Part shown: positions 8,324 to 17,607 of the stretch, in pieces
Layout: every line of letters begins with the position of its first letter
Position numbering within the stretch: position 1 is the stretch's first letter
Assembly: GCA_017543595.1 (NCBI GenBank)
Contig: JAFYFU010000122.1
Location: 1 to 64,000, forward strand
Length of the DNA stretch: 64,000 nucleotides
Reading direction: 5' to 3'
Source: Ruminococcus sp.
GTDB taxonomy: Bacteria; Bacillota; Clostridia; Oscillospirales; Ruminococcaceae
Notes under the pieces: model-generated
Told to the model about the DNA's origin: nothing
Databases searched by the model: none
What the model saw: only the letters and a program-made list of their open reading frames with translations
Translations under genes and position numbers: made by a program

Positions 8324-9187
8324 ATGTTCGGATTTGAAGGTATGCTTCACAGTGAATTTACCGATTTGCCTTTCAAGATAATGTTTCTTGCTGTTGTATT
8401 CCTTTACGGCATCTGTATAGGAAGTTTTCTGAATGTGGTAATCCTCAGACTCCCGAAACATGAATCCATACTCGGATTTTCGAGAACCAAGGAAGAAAAG
8501 GAAGCAGCATCGCACTGCATGACCTGCGGGGCGAAAATAAGACCGATAGACCTTATTCCCGTATTCAGCTGGATAATGCTCAGGGGAAAATGCCATAGCT
8601 GCGGAGCGAAAATTTCCGCAAGGTATCCCATAGTTGAAAGCCTGAACGGTCTGCTTTACGTTCTCACATTCATTGTTCTTGACATAAATGCTGAATCCAT
8701 AATAACCTGCGTTATGATGTCCCTGCTTATAATAGTCGGATTCATGGACTGGGACACAATGGAAATTGACATGATAATTGTCGGTATAATATTCCTGCTT
8801 GCCGTTCCCCTTGCAATATTCACGGACGAAGTTCCGATAAAGCACCGCATAATCGGCGCACTTGCAATAAGTATTCCGTTCTTTGTAATCGGCGAAGTAA
8901 GCCGAAGTTTTATAAAGAAGAAATACGGTGAGGATTTCCGTGCAATAGAACTGGGCGACACAATACTTATGATTGCGGCGGGCGCAGTCCTCGGAACACA
9001 GGCTGTTATCGTTTCAACATTACTCGGCATAATAATTGCCGCTGCCGCAGGCATAATCTACAAGAAAGTCACGGGCGAATCAAAATTTGCTTTCGGACCT
9101 TTCCTCTCTGTCGGAATTGCCATAGGCGCATTGTGGGGCAACGAAATTGCCCAATGGTATCTCGGATTCTTTGCCGAGAAACAGTAA
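8324..9187 (+). CDS. pilD: Type IV prepilin leader peptidase / N-methyltransferase (A24)
   Basis: A 287-residue bifunctional membrane aspartic protease. It removes the basic leader from prepilins and N-methylates the new Phe1. The N-terminal methyltransferase region carries two CxxC pairs (CMTCG about residue 66, CHSCG about 93) that bind zinc. The protease active-site aspartates lie in FMDWDTMEID (near 143) and in the LGDTILM segment (near 213), corresponding to the GxGD site; here the first Gly of that motif is replaced (ELGD), a tolerated variation. About seven or eight membrane helices are present. Substrates in this window are the prepilins at 754, 2605, 9230 and 10409. GGAGG lies upstream of the ATG. 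Confidence 0.94.
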   Translation: MFGFEGMLHSEFTDLPFKIMFLAVVFLYGICIGSFLNVVILRLPKHESILGFSRTKEEKEAASHCMTCGAKIRPIDLIPVFSWIMLRGKCHSCGAKISARYPIVESLNGLLYVLTFIVLDINAESIITCVMMSLLIIVGFMDWDTMEIDMIIVGIIFLLAVPLAIFTDEVPIKHRIIGALAISIPFFVIGEVSRSFIKKKYGEDFRAIELGDTILMIAAGAVLGTQAVIVSTLLGIIIAAAAGIIYKKVTGESKFAFGPFLSVGIAIGALWGNEIAQWYLGFFAEKQ

Positions 9188-9193
9188 TAATTA

Positions 9194-9226
9194 CAGGCAG
9201 CAGCACTTGACTGCTGCCTGTTTTTT
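9194..9226 (+). terminator. Terminator of pilD
   Basis: Perfect 10-bp stem CAGGCAGCAG / CTGCTGCCTG with a 7-nt loop, followed by U6 (9221-9226). Confidence 0.93.
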
Positions 9227-9229
9227 ATT

Positions 9230-10396
9230 TTATCCAAGGTCTGTTGCGTATGAATAGATGAAGAAAATATCTTCGTCAAAGTCAATTTTGTGGTCAGCAG
9301 ATGCAGTTACGCTCCAAGGGAAAGCGTAGAAAGATTTAACATCTGACTTAGGTGTTACGGGGTGTGCCGCAACGCTTTCCTCGCCCCATTTTATAAGCTG
9401 GGGAACTTTTGCATGAGTTGTCGGGTCTTCATACTCGTTGTTTGCATACATTCTTCCGATAGCCTTTCCGTTAAGATAGCCTATATTCACAAGCGGAATA
9501 TTTGCAACCGAAATCTGTGAAGGATTCTGGAAAGCTCTGAATGAACCTGTTGCACCCGGCATATCAACTACTATTCCCGTACCAAGAATTATTGAAACTG
9601 CGAGGTCATTGTAATTTGCAAGGCTTATGCCTATGTCGTCTTTGTCCTCCTGAATTACCTTGAAAGAATCAGTGGGGTTTGCACCTGATATACTTGGGTC
9701 GCCTACAAGGTCATAAGCACCGAGGGCATAGCTGAAAGTGTAGTCATGTGTGTCGTATGCCTCGAAATAAGCAGGGTTAATTGCGAGTTCCTCTGCACTT
9801 GTGTCGGTTATTCTTACGCCTGATGAAGAAAAATAGTCGGAAGTGTTGTTATAGGATTCAAATTCATAGGTGGTAAGAGTTATCTGACCTGCCTTGAAAG
9901 AGTCATGGTCATGGTTGAGAAGTCTCATAACATTTACTTTGCCTTTGAGGGGCTGTATCTGGTCCATGACATCGCTTGAACCTGAACCGTTGTAAGTAAC
10001 AAGACCGAAATAGTTTTCGTCAATGAAGTCCTTCACTGCGTCATCAATCGAACCGCCGTCGCCGACTGTTACATCTGTGGCAGTACCCGGTACTTCAAGT
10101 CCGTGTTCGTCAAATTCGGGCGGGTGCCTTAAACTTCTGAAAGTATTCGCACCAAATTCGCTTTCGGGAATTACCCACAAAGCATCTGAATATTCAAGCT
10201 GTGTTTGCAGGTAAGTACGGATATTGTCCGTATAGCCGTAAGTTTTTTCGCTGTTGGAAGTGTTGTTCATAATCTTTATGGCGGGCTGTGCAACTCTCAT
10301 AACTCCGAGCATGAGTATTGACACAATAGCCATAACGATTATAAGTTCGATAAGTGTAAAGCCCTTGAGGGTTCTTTTCTTTTTATTGTTCATCAT
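9230..10396 (-). CDS. Large minor prepilin (PilW-like)
   Basis: A 388-residue prepilin. The leader is longer (MMNNKKKRTLKG) and is followed by FTLIELIIVMAIVSILML, with Glu5 present. After the anchor helix comes a large domain rich in beta-strand-like segments. The size and the position last in the pilus operon resemble PilW/PilJ-type minor pilins that prime assembly at the tip, but sequence alone does not settle the subtype. The gap to the prepilin upstream is 12 nt, so the two are translated from one message. The ribosome binding site is weak (GGGGGTG), which would lower its yield. Confidence 0.82.
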   Translation of the reverse strand: MMNNKKKRTLKGFTLIELIIVMAIVSILMLGVMRVAQPAIKIMNNTSNSEKTYGYTDNIRTYLQTQLEYSDALWVIPESEFGANTFRSLRHPPEFDEHGLEVPGTATDVTVGDGGSIDDAVKDFIDENYFGLVTYNGSGSSDVMDQIQPLKGKVNVMRLLNHDHDSFKAGQITLTTYEFESYNNTSDYFSSSGVRITDTSAEELAINPAYFEAYDTHDYTFSYALGAYDLVGDPSISGANPTDSFKVIQEDKDDIGISLANYNDLAVSIILGTGIVVDMPGATGSFRAFQNPSQISVANIPLVNIGYLNGKAIGRMYANNEYEDPTTHAKVPQLIKWGEESVAAHPVTPKSDVKSFYAFPWSVTASADHKIDFDEDIFFIYSYATDLG

Positions 10397-10408
10397 AGCA
10401 CCCCCATG

Positions 10409-10939
10409 TCAATGCCTTACAGAAAGACTTGTATCGTCAATGAAATTGATGTCTATTTTACCGTTTGCCTCATCTTTTGAGGCAGCTATCTCTGCATCGG
10501 TATAGCCCTTTGACCTGAGATATTCTTCATATGCCTTTGAGGTGTCATATACTTCAATGTCAAGTGTTGATGAAGGGTCGCTGTAACTTACGGGAGTATC
10601 GGCATATCCTTTTGAGTGGTCGGCAGGGTCTTTGAAAGGAAGGTATTCTCCGCTGTATCCGTTCATGGTTATTACAATTTCACCTGCAACGGAATCAAGG
10701 GGTGCGGAGCTTTCCTTATATCCGTCACCGTCCGAATCATAAGTATATTCCTTGCTTCGTGAGGAAGCATAATGTGCTTCCTCAACGACTTTGTTTTTCA
10801 TTACTCTTGTCGCCCTTGAAGTTTTGTCAACGTATGCGCCGTAGCCGAGAAGTATTGCCGAAAGCATTGCAAATACTGCAAGCGAAACAAGCACTTCTAT
10901 AAGGGTCATGCCTTTAAGGCTTTTTTTATTCTTTTTCAT
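10409..10939 (-). CDS. Minor prepilin (PilV-like)
   Basis: A 176-residue prepilin beginning MKKNKKSLKGMTLIEVLVS. Cleavage would be after Gly10, and the +1 residue is Met rather than Phe, a common variation in PilV/GspI-type minor pilins, with Glu5 retained. A compact globular domain follows. It sits between the large PilX-like protein and the PilW-like prepilin, with gaps of 14 and 12 nt, matching the usual order of minor pilin operons. The specific role is inferred from position. Confidence 0.83.
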   Translation of the reverse strand: MKKNKKSLKGMTLIEVLVSLAVFAMLSAILLGYGAYVDKTSRATRVMKNKVVEEAHYASSRSKEYTYDSDGDGYKESSAPLDSVAGEIVITMNGYSGEYLPFKDPADHSKGYADTPVSYSDPSSTLDIEVYDTSKAYEEYLRSKGYTDAEIAASKDEANGKIDINFIDDTSLSVRH

Positions 10940-10953
10940 AAAGACATTCCTCC

Positions 10954-13335
10954 TTAATATTCTGCGAAATAGCTGAGTTCATAGTTGCCTATCGGGGTAG
11001 CGAGCGTTGATGAACTTCCGCCGCCGCCTGCCTGTGTATAGGCTATTGAGAAGTTGTTGCTTACCTGAGCATCATTAAAGAGAGCGTTTCCTATCCAACA
11101 AGGTGTCATATTTCTTGTGTTGCCGTATTCGTCCTCATATTCTATACTCATAACACCGCATACATTAGCTTTGACTGTTGTATAGGGAGCTCTTGCCGCA
11201 CCGCATATTGTGCCGTTGTTAAAGAATTCGATAACAGAACCTGTCGCACCGTACCATTCGATGTTCATAGCTTCGTCCCACTTGTAATGATTGTTGGGCT
11301 TTTCGTTCTTTATAATGCCCTTGAAATTCTGGAAATATCCTGCAACAAAGAACTTTACGGTATAAGGTGAGCTTTTAACTGTTATGGTTTTTTCGTTAAG
11401 TTTTACACCGTCATCTAATATTACCCAGATATCGGAATCCTTTGCGAATATTTCGAGGTCTCCGCTTACTGTGTGGTCAATTATGCATGACTTTGTGATT
11501 GCGCCGCCCTCTGAAACAGCGGGGTTGAGGTCTCCGGGTCCGTAGTAGTCTCCGCCTGTTGTGTATGAATCATAGTCAGCTATGGCTTTTCCTTCTGTCG
11601 GAGCGGACGGATAAGGAAGTGCGCCTGTTGTGGGATTCATGCCGACTGCGTTCTGAATGTCAGTAATTGTTTTTATAAATCTTGTACCGCCGTTGTCAAC
11701 GGATTCAGTATCAACCCAGTTGCCTGAGCCTACGGGGTCTTCGTGCATATAGATTGCTTCTCTTGTCATTGACTGAGGATAGATGTCTGTTGAATCATAT
11801 CCGAGGTCTGCTGACATAGCCGAAAGGGGCTTTACTGTCTTGCCGTTTATAACCACGGGTGCAGCAGCTTCGGAATAATCCATAGCTTCTGATTTGGAAA
11901 CATAGTTTCCGCCTGAGTCTTTATAATAGCCGTCCTTTGTTTCACCGTTCCAGTTTGCATAGCCGAGGAAATCGCCTGTGAAGGGGTCATAGAATCCCCA
12001 GTCATGCCAGTCTATCTTGTCACCGGGGTGTAAATGTTCGGCTGCAAGACCCTGACTGTATCCGCTCTTGAGAGTATACTGACCAACATGGTCGCAGTAG
12101 ATATTGCCTGAAACATTGACATTTCCGTTGTATGAGAGAACTCCGCCGATTATGAGATTTCCGCCGACTTCAAGACCGTTCTTTACTTCAAGGTTCTCAA
12201 CAACTCTCATATCACCGTCAAACTTGACAGTGTTCATTCCTGTTTTAACGCTGCCCATACTGAAAAGGCTACCTCCGTCACCGCCGAGGTTCTGGTCTGT
12301 GCCGTTTACAACGGAAGATGACCATTTGTAGAGCTTTGAACCGTCCTGTCCGAGAACGTTTGTTACACCCGAATCCATGAGATAGAGGTTAGCGTCCATA
12401 TCGAACTTGGGAAGGTTTGCGCTTCCTGCAAAAACGTTGAAAGGTTCTTTTGTGCCTTTTATCTTTACAAAGCTTCCCTCGCCGTCAATTCTTCCGTCAA
12501 CGTACATATAGGGAATATCCTTTGCTTCGGGGTTTGATGAACCTGTGTAGTTTATGTTCATGAAATTGTCGTTCTGAATTTTCATGCTGCCTGTAACTGT
12601 CATCTTGAATTTTTCGGTGTTGACGTTTATCTGTCCCTGACCGGGAACATTGAGGTCACCATTGATGAAAACGTAGTTACAGTTTACTTTTGTCTGGTTG
12701 TTAAGTCCGTAAGTACCTGTTCCGTCTTTTTTGATACCTACAACGAGTGCGCCGTTAAATTCGTCCTGTGTAGCGTCAAACGAGCTGTCGCCGATAGTCT
12801 GGAAACCTTCAATGCTCTTGGCTTCCTCACCGTCAAGCGGCATACTTGTCATATAGAGAGAAACTGTCTTTTCGTCCCTGCCCACTCTTGCTGTTGCGGT
12901 TATTCTGTATCTGTTCGGCTTATACCATTCGGGGTCGCTTCCGAAAGTTTTGACACCGTAGACAAAATCGGGAGATTCGCCGAGGGGTTCAACTTTTATT
13001 TTGTTTTCAACCCACGAACCGTCAGACTCATAATATCCGATACGGCCGACAGAACTGTTGTTTATAACAACATCAGGGTAAGCAGGTCCGCTGAGATTTT
13101 CAACAGCAGCTATCATACTTGCGTCCTGTTCATCTTTGAGAGCAGTTGTAAAGGCTTTGATAGCCGCCTGTGCGGTATATTCTGCCTGTGAGGTTGCATA
13201 AGACTTGTGCGCTCTGTTGTTTGCGGCACTTGCAAGAATAAGTGTTGTACCCATAAAGATTATGAGCAGAGCCATTGTGGCAACAACAGCAAGCAGGACG
13301 GTACCCTTTAATTTTCTATTCTTTTCCGTTTTCAT
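10954..13335 (-). CDS. PilX-like large pilus-associated membrane protein
   Basis: A 793-residue protein with a single N-terminal membrane helix (about residues 10-36) preceded by KNRKLKGTVLLAVVATMA. This resembles the PilX/PilX_N start, but lacks the canonical G-F-x-x-x-E motif, so it may not be processed. The remaining ~750 residues contain repeated Gly/Asn-rich segments typical of an extracellular beta-helix or adhesin-like fold (for instance a run of 'GG..V.GNI' units around 340-400). It is in the place where Gram-positive pilus operons carry a large surface or tip protein. ATG at 13335 has AAAGGCGG 7 nt upstream; the open frame runs further to a TTG at 13353. A role as a pilus tip adhesin is inference. 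Confidence 0.72.
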   Translation of the reverse strand: MKTEKNRKLKGTVLLAVVATMALLIIFMGTTLILASAANNRAHKSYATSQAEYTAQAAIKAFTTALKDEQDASMIAAVENLSGPAYPDVVINNSSVGRIGYYESDGSWVENKIKVEPLGESPDFVYGVKTFGSDPEWYKPNRYRITATARVGRDEKTVSLYMTSMPLDGEEAKSIEGFQTIGDSSFDATQDEFNGALVVGIKKDGTGTYGLNNQTKVNCNYVFINGDLNVPGQGQINVNTEKFKMTVTGSMKIQNDNFMNINYTGSSNPEAKDIPYMYVDGRIDGEGSFVKIKGTKEPFNVFAGSANLPKFDMDANLYLMDSGVTNVLGQDGSKLYKWSSSVVNGTDQNLGGDGGSLFSMGSVKTGMNTVKFDGDMRVVENLEVKNGLEVGGNLIIGGVLSYNGNVNVSGNIYCDHVGQYTLKSGYSQGLAAEHLHPGDKIDWHDWGFYDPFTGDFLGYANWNGETKDGYYKDSGGNYVSKSEAMDYSEAAAPVVINGKTVKPLSAMSADLGYDSTDIYPQSMTREAIYMHEDPVGSGNWVDTESVDNGGTRFIKTITDIQNAVGMNPTTGALPYPSAPTEGKAIADYDSYTTGGDYYGPGDLNPAVSEGGAITKSCIIDHTVSGDLEIFAKDSDIWVILDDGVKLNEKTITVKSSPYTVKFFVAGYFQNFKGIIKNEKPNNHYKWDEAMNIEWYGATGSVIEFFNNGTICGAARAPYTTVKANVCGVMSIEYEDEYGNTRNMTPCWIGNALFNDAQVSNNFSIAYTQAGGGGSSSTLATPIGNYELSYFAEY

Positions 13336-13389
13336 TTTCTGACCGCCTTTCAAAGGTATATATCTCTTTTACCTATAGCGTGAACGAAT

Positions 13390-14130
13390 TTAGTCTGCTT
13401 CTGTGTTTGGTTTTGCCATTTCGTATACTGAATAGAATGATACAACGAAATCAACTTCTGTTTCGCCTTCACCTTCGGCAACAGGTTCTTCTTCATTGGA
13501 TTCGCCGAAGCTGTAATCCTGGAATTTAACTGAGCTTATGATTCTTGCATCGCCTATATCTTCGATAGCCTGCATATATGCCCAGATATTTTCTCTTGTA
13601 CCCCTAACTTTTACTGCATATTCAGTGCCTACAACTTCTTCTTCCGTTCTTTCGGAGAGTGAGTCGCTTTCTGCGCTGAGTTCGTCAAAGGCAGCCTGAG
13701 AGTCGCCGTTGAGGTCTGATGCTGCAAAGAGGTCTTCCGAGAGTACCTCGGGAGTGAAGTAGTAGTATTTGAGAGGTGTTGAGGAGAGTTCTTCAACTTC
13801 AAGCTTGAGAATTTTTACTTCGCTTTCCTCTGCGTATTCTCTCATGTACTGGTCAAGTGCGAAAGTATCGTTTATTTCTTCCATGGGAACGAAATCTCCC
13901 GCAAACTTGTTTGTTTCCTGATATGTATTGTCTATTTTCTTTTTGAGGGGTTCAATCTGTGCGATTTTGTCCTCAACTTCCTGCTGTTCGGTGCGTTTTG
14001 TTTCTCTGAGTGCGGTATCGTCCTCGATATCCTGAGTCTTGGGTTTTACAAGTCCGACAAATCCTGCTATAAGGATAACGACAGCAAGAAGAATGCCGAG
14101 AATAACCTTTTCTCTGTAATTCAGTTTCAT
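13390..14130 (-). CDS. PilO-like pilus assembly inner-membrane protein
   Basis: A 246-residue bitopic protein: short cytoplasmic start, one membrane helix (about 8-27), an acidic coiled coil (about 35-75), then a ferredoxin-like domain. This matches PilO architecture, though sequence identity to known PilO is not obvious. PilO pairs with PilN to link the PilM ring to the pilus shaft. It directly follows the pilM-pilN fusion gene (18-nt gap), which is where PilO is expected. GAGGAGG precedes the ATG. An unusually acidic insertion (Glu/Asp-rich, about residues 125-165) is present. Confidence 0.72.
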   Translation of the reverse strand: MKLNYREKVILGILLAVVILIAGFVGLVKPKTQDIEDDTALRETKRTEQQEVEDKIAQIEPLKKKIDNTYQETNKFAGDFVPMEEINDTFALDQYMREYAEESEVKILKLEVEELSSTPLKYYYFTPEVLSEDLFAASDLNGDSQAAFDELSAESDSLSERTEEEVVGTEYAVKVRGTRENIWAYMQAIEDIGDARIISSVKFQDYSFGESNEEEPVAEGEGETEVDFVVSFYSVYEMAKPNTEAD

Positions 14131-14148
14131 TTCAATCAGCCTCCTCTA

Positions 14149-15837
14149 TTACTTCTTTTCAGATGCATCTGCATCTTCTGCTTTATCCTTGGATTCGTCA
14201 AGGTGGTATGCGCTTTCATTTACATCAAGGGCAACGGTAACCTCAAATTTAACCTTTTCGGATTCCTCAACGCTGACTGTTCTGGGAGCGGGAGCTTCTT
14301 CGTCATCATCACCGCTTCTTTCACTGCTTACCTTGGTTTCGACTGATTCAATCTTTACTTCATAGCCTTCATAAGCGGCATTTGCGAAAAATCCGCCGTT
14401 TTCTGTAACAGCCTTGTCAAGGAGATTCTCAACGAAATCGCCGGGGAGTTTCTGAACCATTTCTTCGCTTCCGTCACAGTTTACCTCAAATTTGAGAATA
14501 CCTTCCGTATATTCGGGGCTTACAACTGTTGCTTCTTCGATTCCGAGTTCGTCTGCCGTAAGTTCGAGAGTGCTTTCGATAGCGTCATAAACTTCACCGT
14601 CAATAATCGGCTTTGAATAGAAGGCATCATGAGCATTGACAACCATTGTGTTGTAGTCGTTTACTTTTTCTTCCATTGCAAGGAGCTTTTCCTGATGAGC
14701 AAGTTTCTTCTGGGTATCGGGGCTGTTGAGGAACTCGTCTATTTCTTCGATATCGCTGCGGATAGATGCATCTCTTATTGACTGTACTGCGAAAGCACCG
14801 CCGACAATAATTGCCGCAAGGGCGATAGCACCGAGCATTATACCGTTTCCTGCGTTGTCGTTTCTTACCTTGTTCTTGATTGTAACGCCGAGTTCTGTTT
14901 CAAGGAGGTTAATTTTCTCGGTATCCTTGTTTCTCTTGAACATAGCACCGATAGCGTTTGCATACAGTGAAAATTCAAGATTTTCGTGACCGTGTATCTG
15001 CGGGGGAACGTTGATAAGGCTTGTCTGGAGTTCCATTTTTTCAAGTTCGTCCGTAAGTCTTACATAGTCGTGTGTGTCGCCGTAGAATACAACGTTTTCA
15101 ATTGTTTCGCCTGTGTTACGGCTTCTGTGGAATTGGAGCATACGGAAGATGTTTTCGTTTACAGCCTCGAAAACGTAGTCGTCCGATCCGCCGTAGTCGG
15201 CAGCGTCAATTGATGCAAAACGTGAGAATGAAAGCTGTCCTGCCTCGTAGAGGTTGAGAGAGATGAAGTTGTTGTCAATCTGTACTGCGAGGAGGGGCAT
15301 TTTTGACTTGATTTTTGTATCGGCAAGAAGAACCTTTGTGATACAGTTACAGCCTACCATTACGGACCTGAGTGAAATTCCGAGGAGTTTGAAAACTTCT
15401 CTGTAACTGTTTACGATTTCATAGGGGCAGGCGGTAGCGAGTACCTTGTATATAGGTTCGCCGATATCGCTTTTCTCATCAGCCTCACCAACGACAACAT
15501 AAGTTACCGAGTAGGAATCATCGAGGTTGAGTTCAGCCTGCATCTGCTGTTTTACAGTTTTTGAAAGATCCTGATTCTTGGACTTTGCAACATTCAGTTC
15601 CTTGAATATTGTGAGGTTTGAGGAGATGCTGACAATTGCTTCCTTGTCGGGCATCTTGTTCTTTTTAAGGATACCGTTTATAAGTGTGGCAACATTGGGA
15701 ACGTCCTTAACGTGACCGTTTACGATGAGTTCCTCTTCAAGGTTAAGGGTTGCAGCGGAGCTGATTTTTATTTTTCCGTTGCTTTCAACGCCCTTGACAA
15801 CACGTATGTTTCTGTCGGTTATATCAAATGAAAGCAT
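14149..15837 (-). CDS. Fused PilM-PilN pilus assembly protein
   Basis: A 562-residue protein that joins two normally separate pilus proteins. Residues 1-300 have the actin-like PilM fold (start MLSFDITDRNIRVVKG; ATPase-domain family signs such as VVFYGD). Residues 308-316 read INLLETELG, which matches the short INLL motif at the N-terminus of PilN that normally docks into PilM. A membrane helix follows at 332-351, then a coiled coil and a PilN-like extracytoplasmic domain with an acidic, low-complexity end. The genes around it (pilC upstream, pilO downstream) agree. AAGGTGG precedes the ATG. The domain boundaries are seen in sequence; the claim that the covalent link replaces the docking interaction is inference. 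Confidence 0.82.
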   Translation of the reverse strand: MLSFDITDRNIRVVKGVESNGKIKISSAATLNLEEELIVNGHVKDVPNVATLINGILKKNKMPDKEAIVSISSNLTIFKELNVAKSKNQDLSKTVKQQMQAELNLDDSYSVTYVVVGEADEKSDIGEPIYKVLATACPYEIVNSYREVFKLLGISLRSVMVGCNCITKVLLADTKIKSKMPLLAVQIDNNFISLNLYEAGQLSFSRFASIDAADYGGSDDYVFEAVNENIFRMLQFHRSRNTGETIENVVFYGDTHDYVRLTDELEKMELQTSLINVPPQIHGHENLEFSLYANAIGAMFKRNKDTEKINLLETELGVTIKNKVRNDNAGNGIMLGAIALAAIIVGGAFAVQSIRDASIRSDIEEIDEFLNSPDTQKKLAHQEKLLAMEEKVNDYNTMVVNAHDAFYSKPIIDGEVYDAIESTLELTADELGIEEATVVSPEYTEGILKFEVNCDGSEEMVQKLPGDFVENLLDKAVTENGGFFANAAYEGYEVKIESVETKVSSERSGDDDEEAPAPRTVSVEESEKVKFEVTVALDVNESAYHLDESKDKAEDADASEKK

Positions 15838-15858
15838 TTATTTTTTCCACCTTTCGTA

Positions 15859-17058
15859 TTATTCGTTCTCGATGCCTTCCATTGAACCGTAGAGTGCGGG
15901 ATAGATACCCATAACTACAAGACCAATGATAAGACCCATAAAGATAAGCATAACAGGCTCAACCAGTCCAACGAGACGTGCAACGGCAGAGTCCGATTCT
16001 TCCTCATAGTAGTCGGAAGTTTTTTCAAGGATAGAGTCAAGCGCACCTGATTCTTCGCCTACGTATATGATTGAGCAGAACATACCTTCAAAGAGTTCTG
16101 TTCTTGTGATTGCGTCCGAAAGGGTAGAACCCTGCTTTACTTCGTCAATAACTTCTTCAAACTTCTGGTCAACGTATGAATTTCCGAGAACCGATGAAGC
16201 TTTTTCAAGACATTCAACCATAGGAATACCGCTTGAATAGAGAGATGAGAGAGTTCTTGAAAAACGTCCCGTATAGATTTTTGTAACGAGAGGTCCGAAT
16301 CCGGGTCCTTTCAGGATAAGCCTGTCAACTTTGAGTCGGAAATCGGGAACTTTGAGGGCATATTTCAGACCGAAGAAAGCACCTATAACAATTACAACGA
16401 GAATATACCACCTGTGCTGGAGGAAGTCCGATATAGCAGCAAGCATTTTCGTAAGTGCGGGCATGGTTGAAGGGTCTTCATACATGGCGATAAAGGTCGG
16501 CATAATGAATGTAAAGAGGAAGATAACGATAACAACGCAGAGGATTGCGAGTATCATAGGATAGGTCATTGCGCTCTTTACGGTGTTTTTGAGCTTGTTC
16601 TGCTTTGCGTAGTAGTCAGCCATACGAACCATGATGACATCGAGCGAACCGCTTGATTCTCCTGCGCTTATCATTGAGATAAGGAAGTCGGGGAAAGAAC
16701 CTGCATGAAGTTCCATAGCTGAGGAGAACGATTCACCTTTCTGAACGTTTTCGTAAACGTCCTGCCATATTGCCTTGGCTTTTTCGTTTTCCTGCTCTTT
16801 TGTCAGGATATCTATTGCTTTTACGAGCGTAAGACCTGACGTAAGCATGGCACTGAGCTGACGACAACAGAAAGCAAGTTCTGTCATCTGAAATTTGTAG
16901 ATAGATTTTGAATTGTCTGAATCGTCTTCCTTGTAATCTTTGAGATACAAGCCTCTTTCTTTCATTTTCTGAAGAAATTCCTGTTCGGTCTCGGCATTTG
17001 CTCTGCCTTTTACCTCTTTGCCTTTTGCATCTCTGGCGATGTAGGAATAACTTTTCAT
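15859..17058 (-). CDS. pilC: Type IV pilus inner-membrane platform protein PilC (GspF family)
   Basis: A 400-residue polytopic protein of the T2SS F/PilC family. Two homologous cytoplasmic helical bundles (T2SSF domains, about 65-190 and 270-395) carry the repeated pattern F-x-x-x-L-x-x-M-L-x-x-G, and three membrane helices (near 165-190, 215-235, 370-395) hold it in the membrane. It links the PilB/PilT ATPases to the growing pilus. ATG at 17058 has GGAGG just upstream; the frame extends 15 nt further without support. It is the first gene of the six-gene pilus operon read from the promoter at 17121-17149. Confidence 0.94.
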   Translation of the reverse strand: MKSYSYIARDAKGKEVKGRANAETEQEFLQKMKERGLYLKDYKEDDSDNSKSIYKFQMTELAFCCRQLSAMLTSGLTLVKAIDILTKEQENEKAKAIWQDVYENVQKGESFSSAMELHAGSFPDFLISMISAGESSGSLDVIMVRMADYYAKQNKLKNTVKSAMTYPMILAILCVVIVIFLFTFIMPTFIAMYEDPSTMPALTKMLAAISDFLQHRWYILVVIVIGAFFGLKYALKVPDFRLKVDRLILKGPGFGPLVTKIYTGRFSRTLSSLYSSGIPMVECLEKASSVLGNSYVDQKFEEVIDEVKQGSTLSDAITRTELFEGMFCSIIYVGEESGALDSILEKTSDYYEEESDSAVARLVGLVEPVMLIFMGLIIGLVVMGIYPALYGSMEGIENE

Positions 17059-17120
17059 TGAAACCACCTCCATGATTTATTAATAAAGCCGTAACAATTC
17101 ACACTGCCTTAATAATAACA

Positions 17121-17149
17121 ATTATAACATATTAAAAGTTACTTTTCAA
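17121..17149 (-). promoter_or_regulatory. Promoter of the pilC-pilMN-pilO-minor pilin operon
   Basis: Minus-strand TTGAAA (17144-17149), 17-bp spacer, TATAAT (17121-17126), about 60 nt before pilC. Confidence 0.8.
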
Positions 17150-17264
17150 TCGTTTTTTTTACATAAATAAATAGGCAATTTTTATTAATAATCACCAACT
17201 TTTATACAGTCGGTAATATAATTAATCAAAAAGCAAGCTTATATTTACAAAAAGAAATTTTCAA

Positions 17265-17350
17265 GGCAGTACAAAGGGTGACATTCCCCGAAACGTCACA
17301 CCTTGTTGAACTTATACAAATATTATAGCACAAATACTTTAAAATTGCAA
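17265..17350 (-). promoter_or_regulatory. Second minus-strand promoter and hairpin upstream of the pilus operon
   Basis: TTGCAA (17345-17350), 17-bp spacer and extended TGCTATAAT (TATAAT 17322-17327) on the minus strand would start a transcript near 17315. The first 50 nt can fold into a long imperfect hairpin: ACAAGGTGTGAC pairs with GTCACCCTTTGT, loop region rich in G. It could be a leader of the pilus operon or a separate short RNA; no clear terminator follows. Confidence 0.45.
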
Positions 17351-17522
17351 TACGGTAATCAATATTTTAAGAAAATTTTATATAATTGTAAATTACGACA
17401 AAATATTTAACTCTGATTTGTGGATTTTCACTTTTGCCTGATATTTCGGGCATACAATCCACAGCACTTTCAACAAAGAGCCTGCATAAATATGAACAAA
17501 TTGTAAACATTTCATTCCCCTC

Positions 17523-17552
17523 TTGACATTCGGTGTAAAAAAGTTATATACT
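17523..17552 (+). promoter_or_regulatory. htpG promoter
   Basis: TTGACA (17523-17528) with TATACT (17547-17552) at 18 bp, or TATATA (17545-17550) at 16 bp. The predicted start point falls at the beginning of the CIRCE element. Confidence 0.78.
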
Positions 17553-17556
17553 TAAT

Positions 17557-17583
17557 TTAGCACTCAAAGAGTGAGAGTGCTAA
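17557..17583 (+). promoter_or_regulatory. CIRCE operator (HrcA binding site)
   Basis: TTAGCACTC (17557-17565), nine-base spacer, GAGTGCTAA (17575-17583): a perfect match to the CIRCE consensus. HrcA bound here would cover the transcription start and block htpG; release occurs on heat shock. hrcA itself is not in this window. Confidence 0.97.
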
Positions 17584-17607
17584 TTTTTGAACGGAGATGC
17601 ATTTTTT

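Noticed and set aside
17587..17607. TTG start of htpG at 17587
   Set aside because: It lies next to the CIRCE arm with no ribosome binding site, while ATG at 17608 matches the usual HtpG start.
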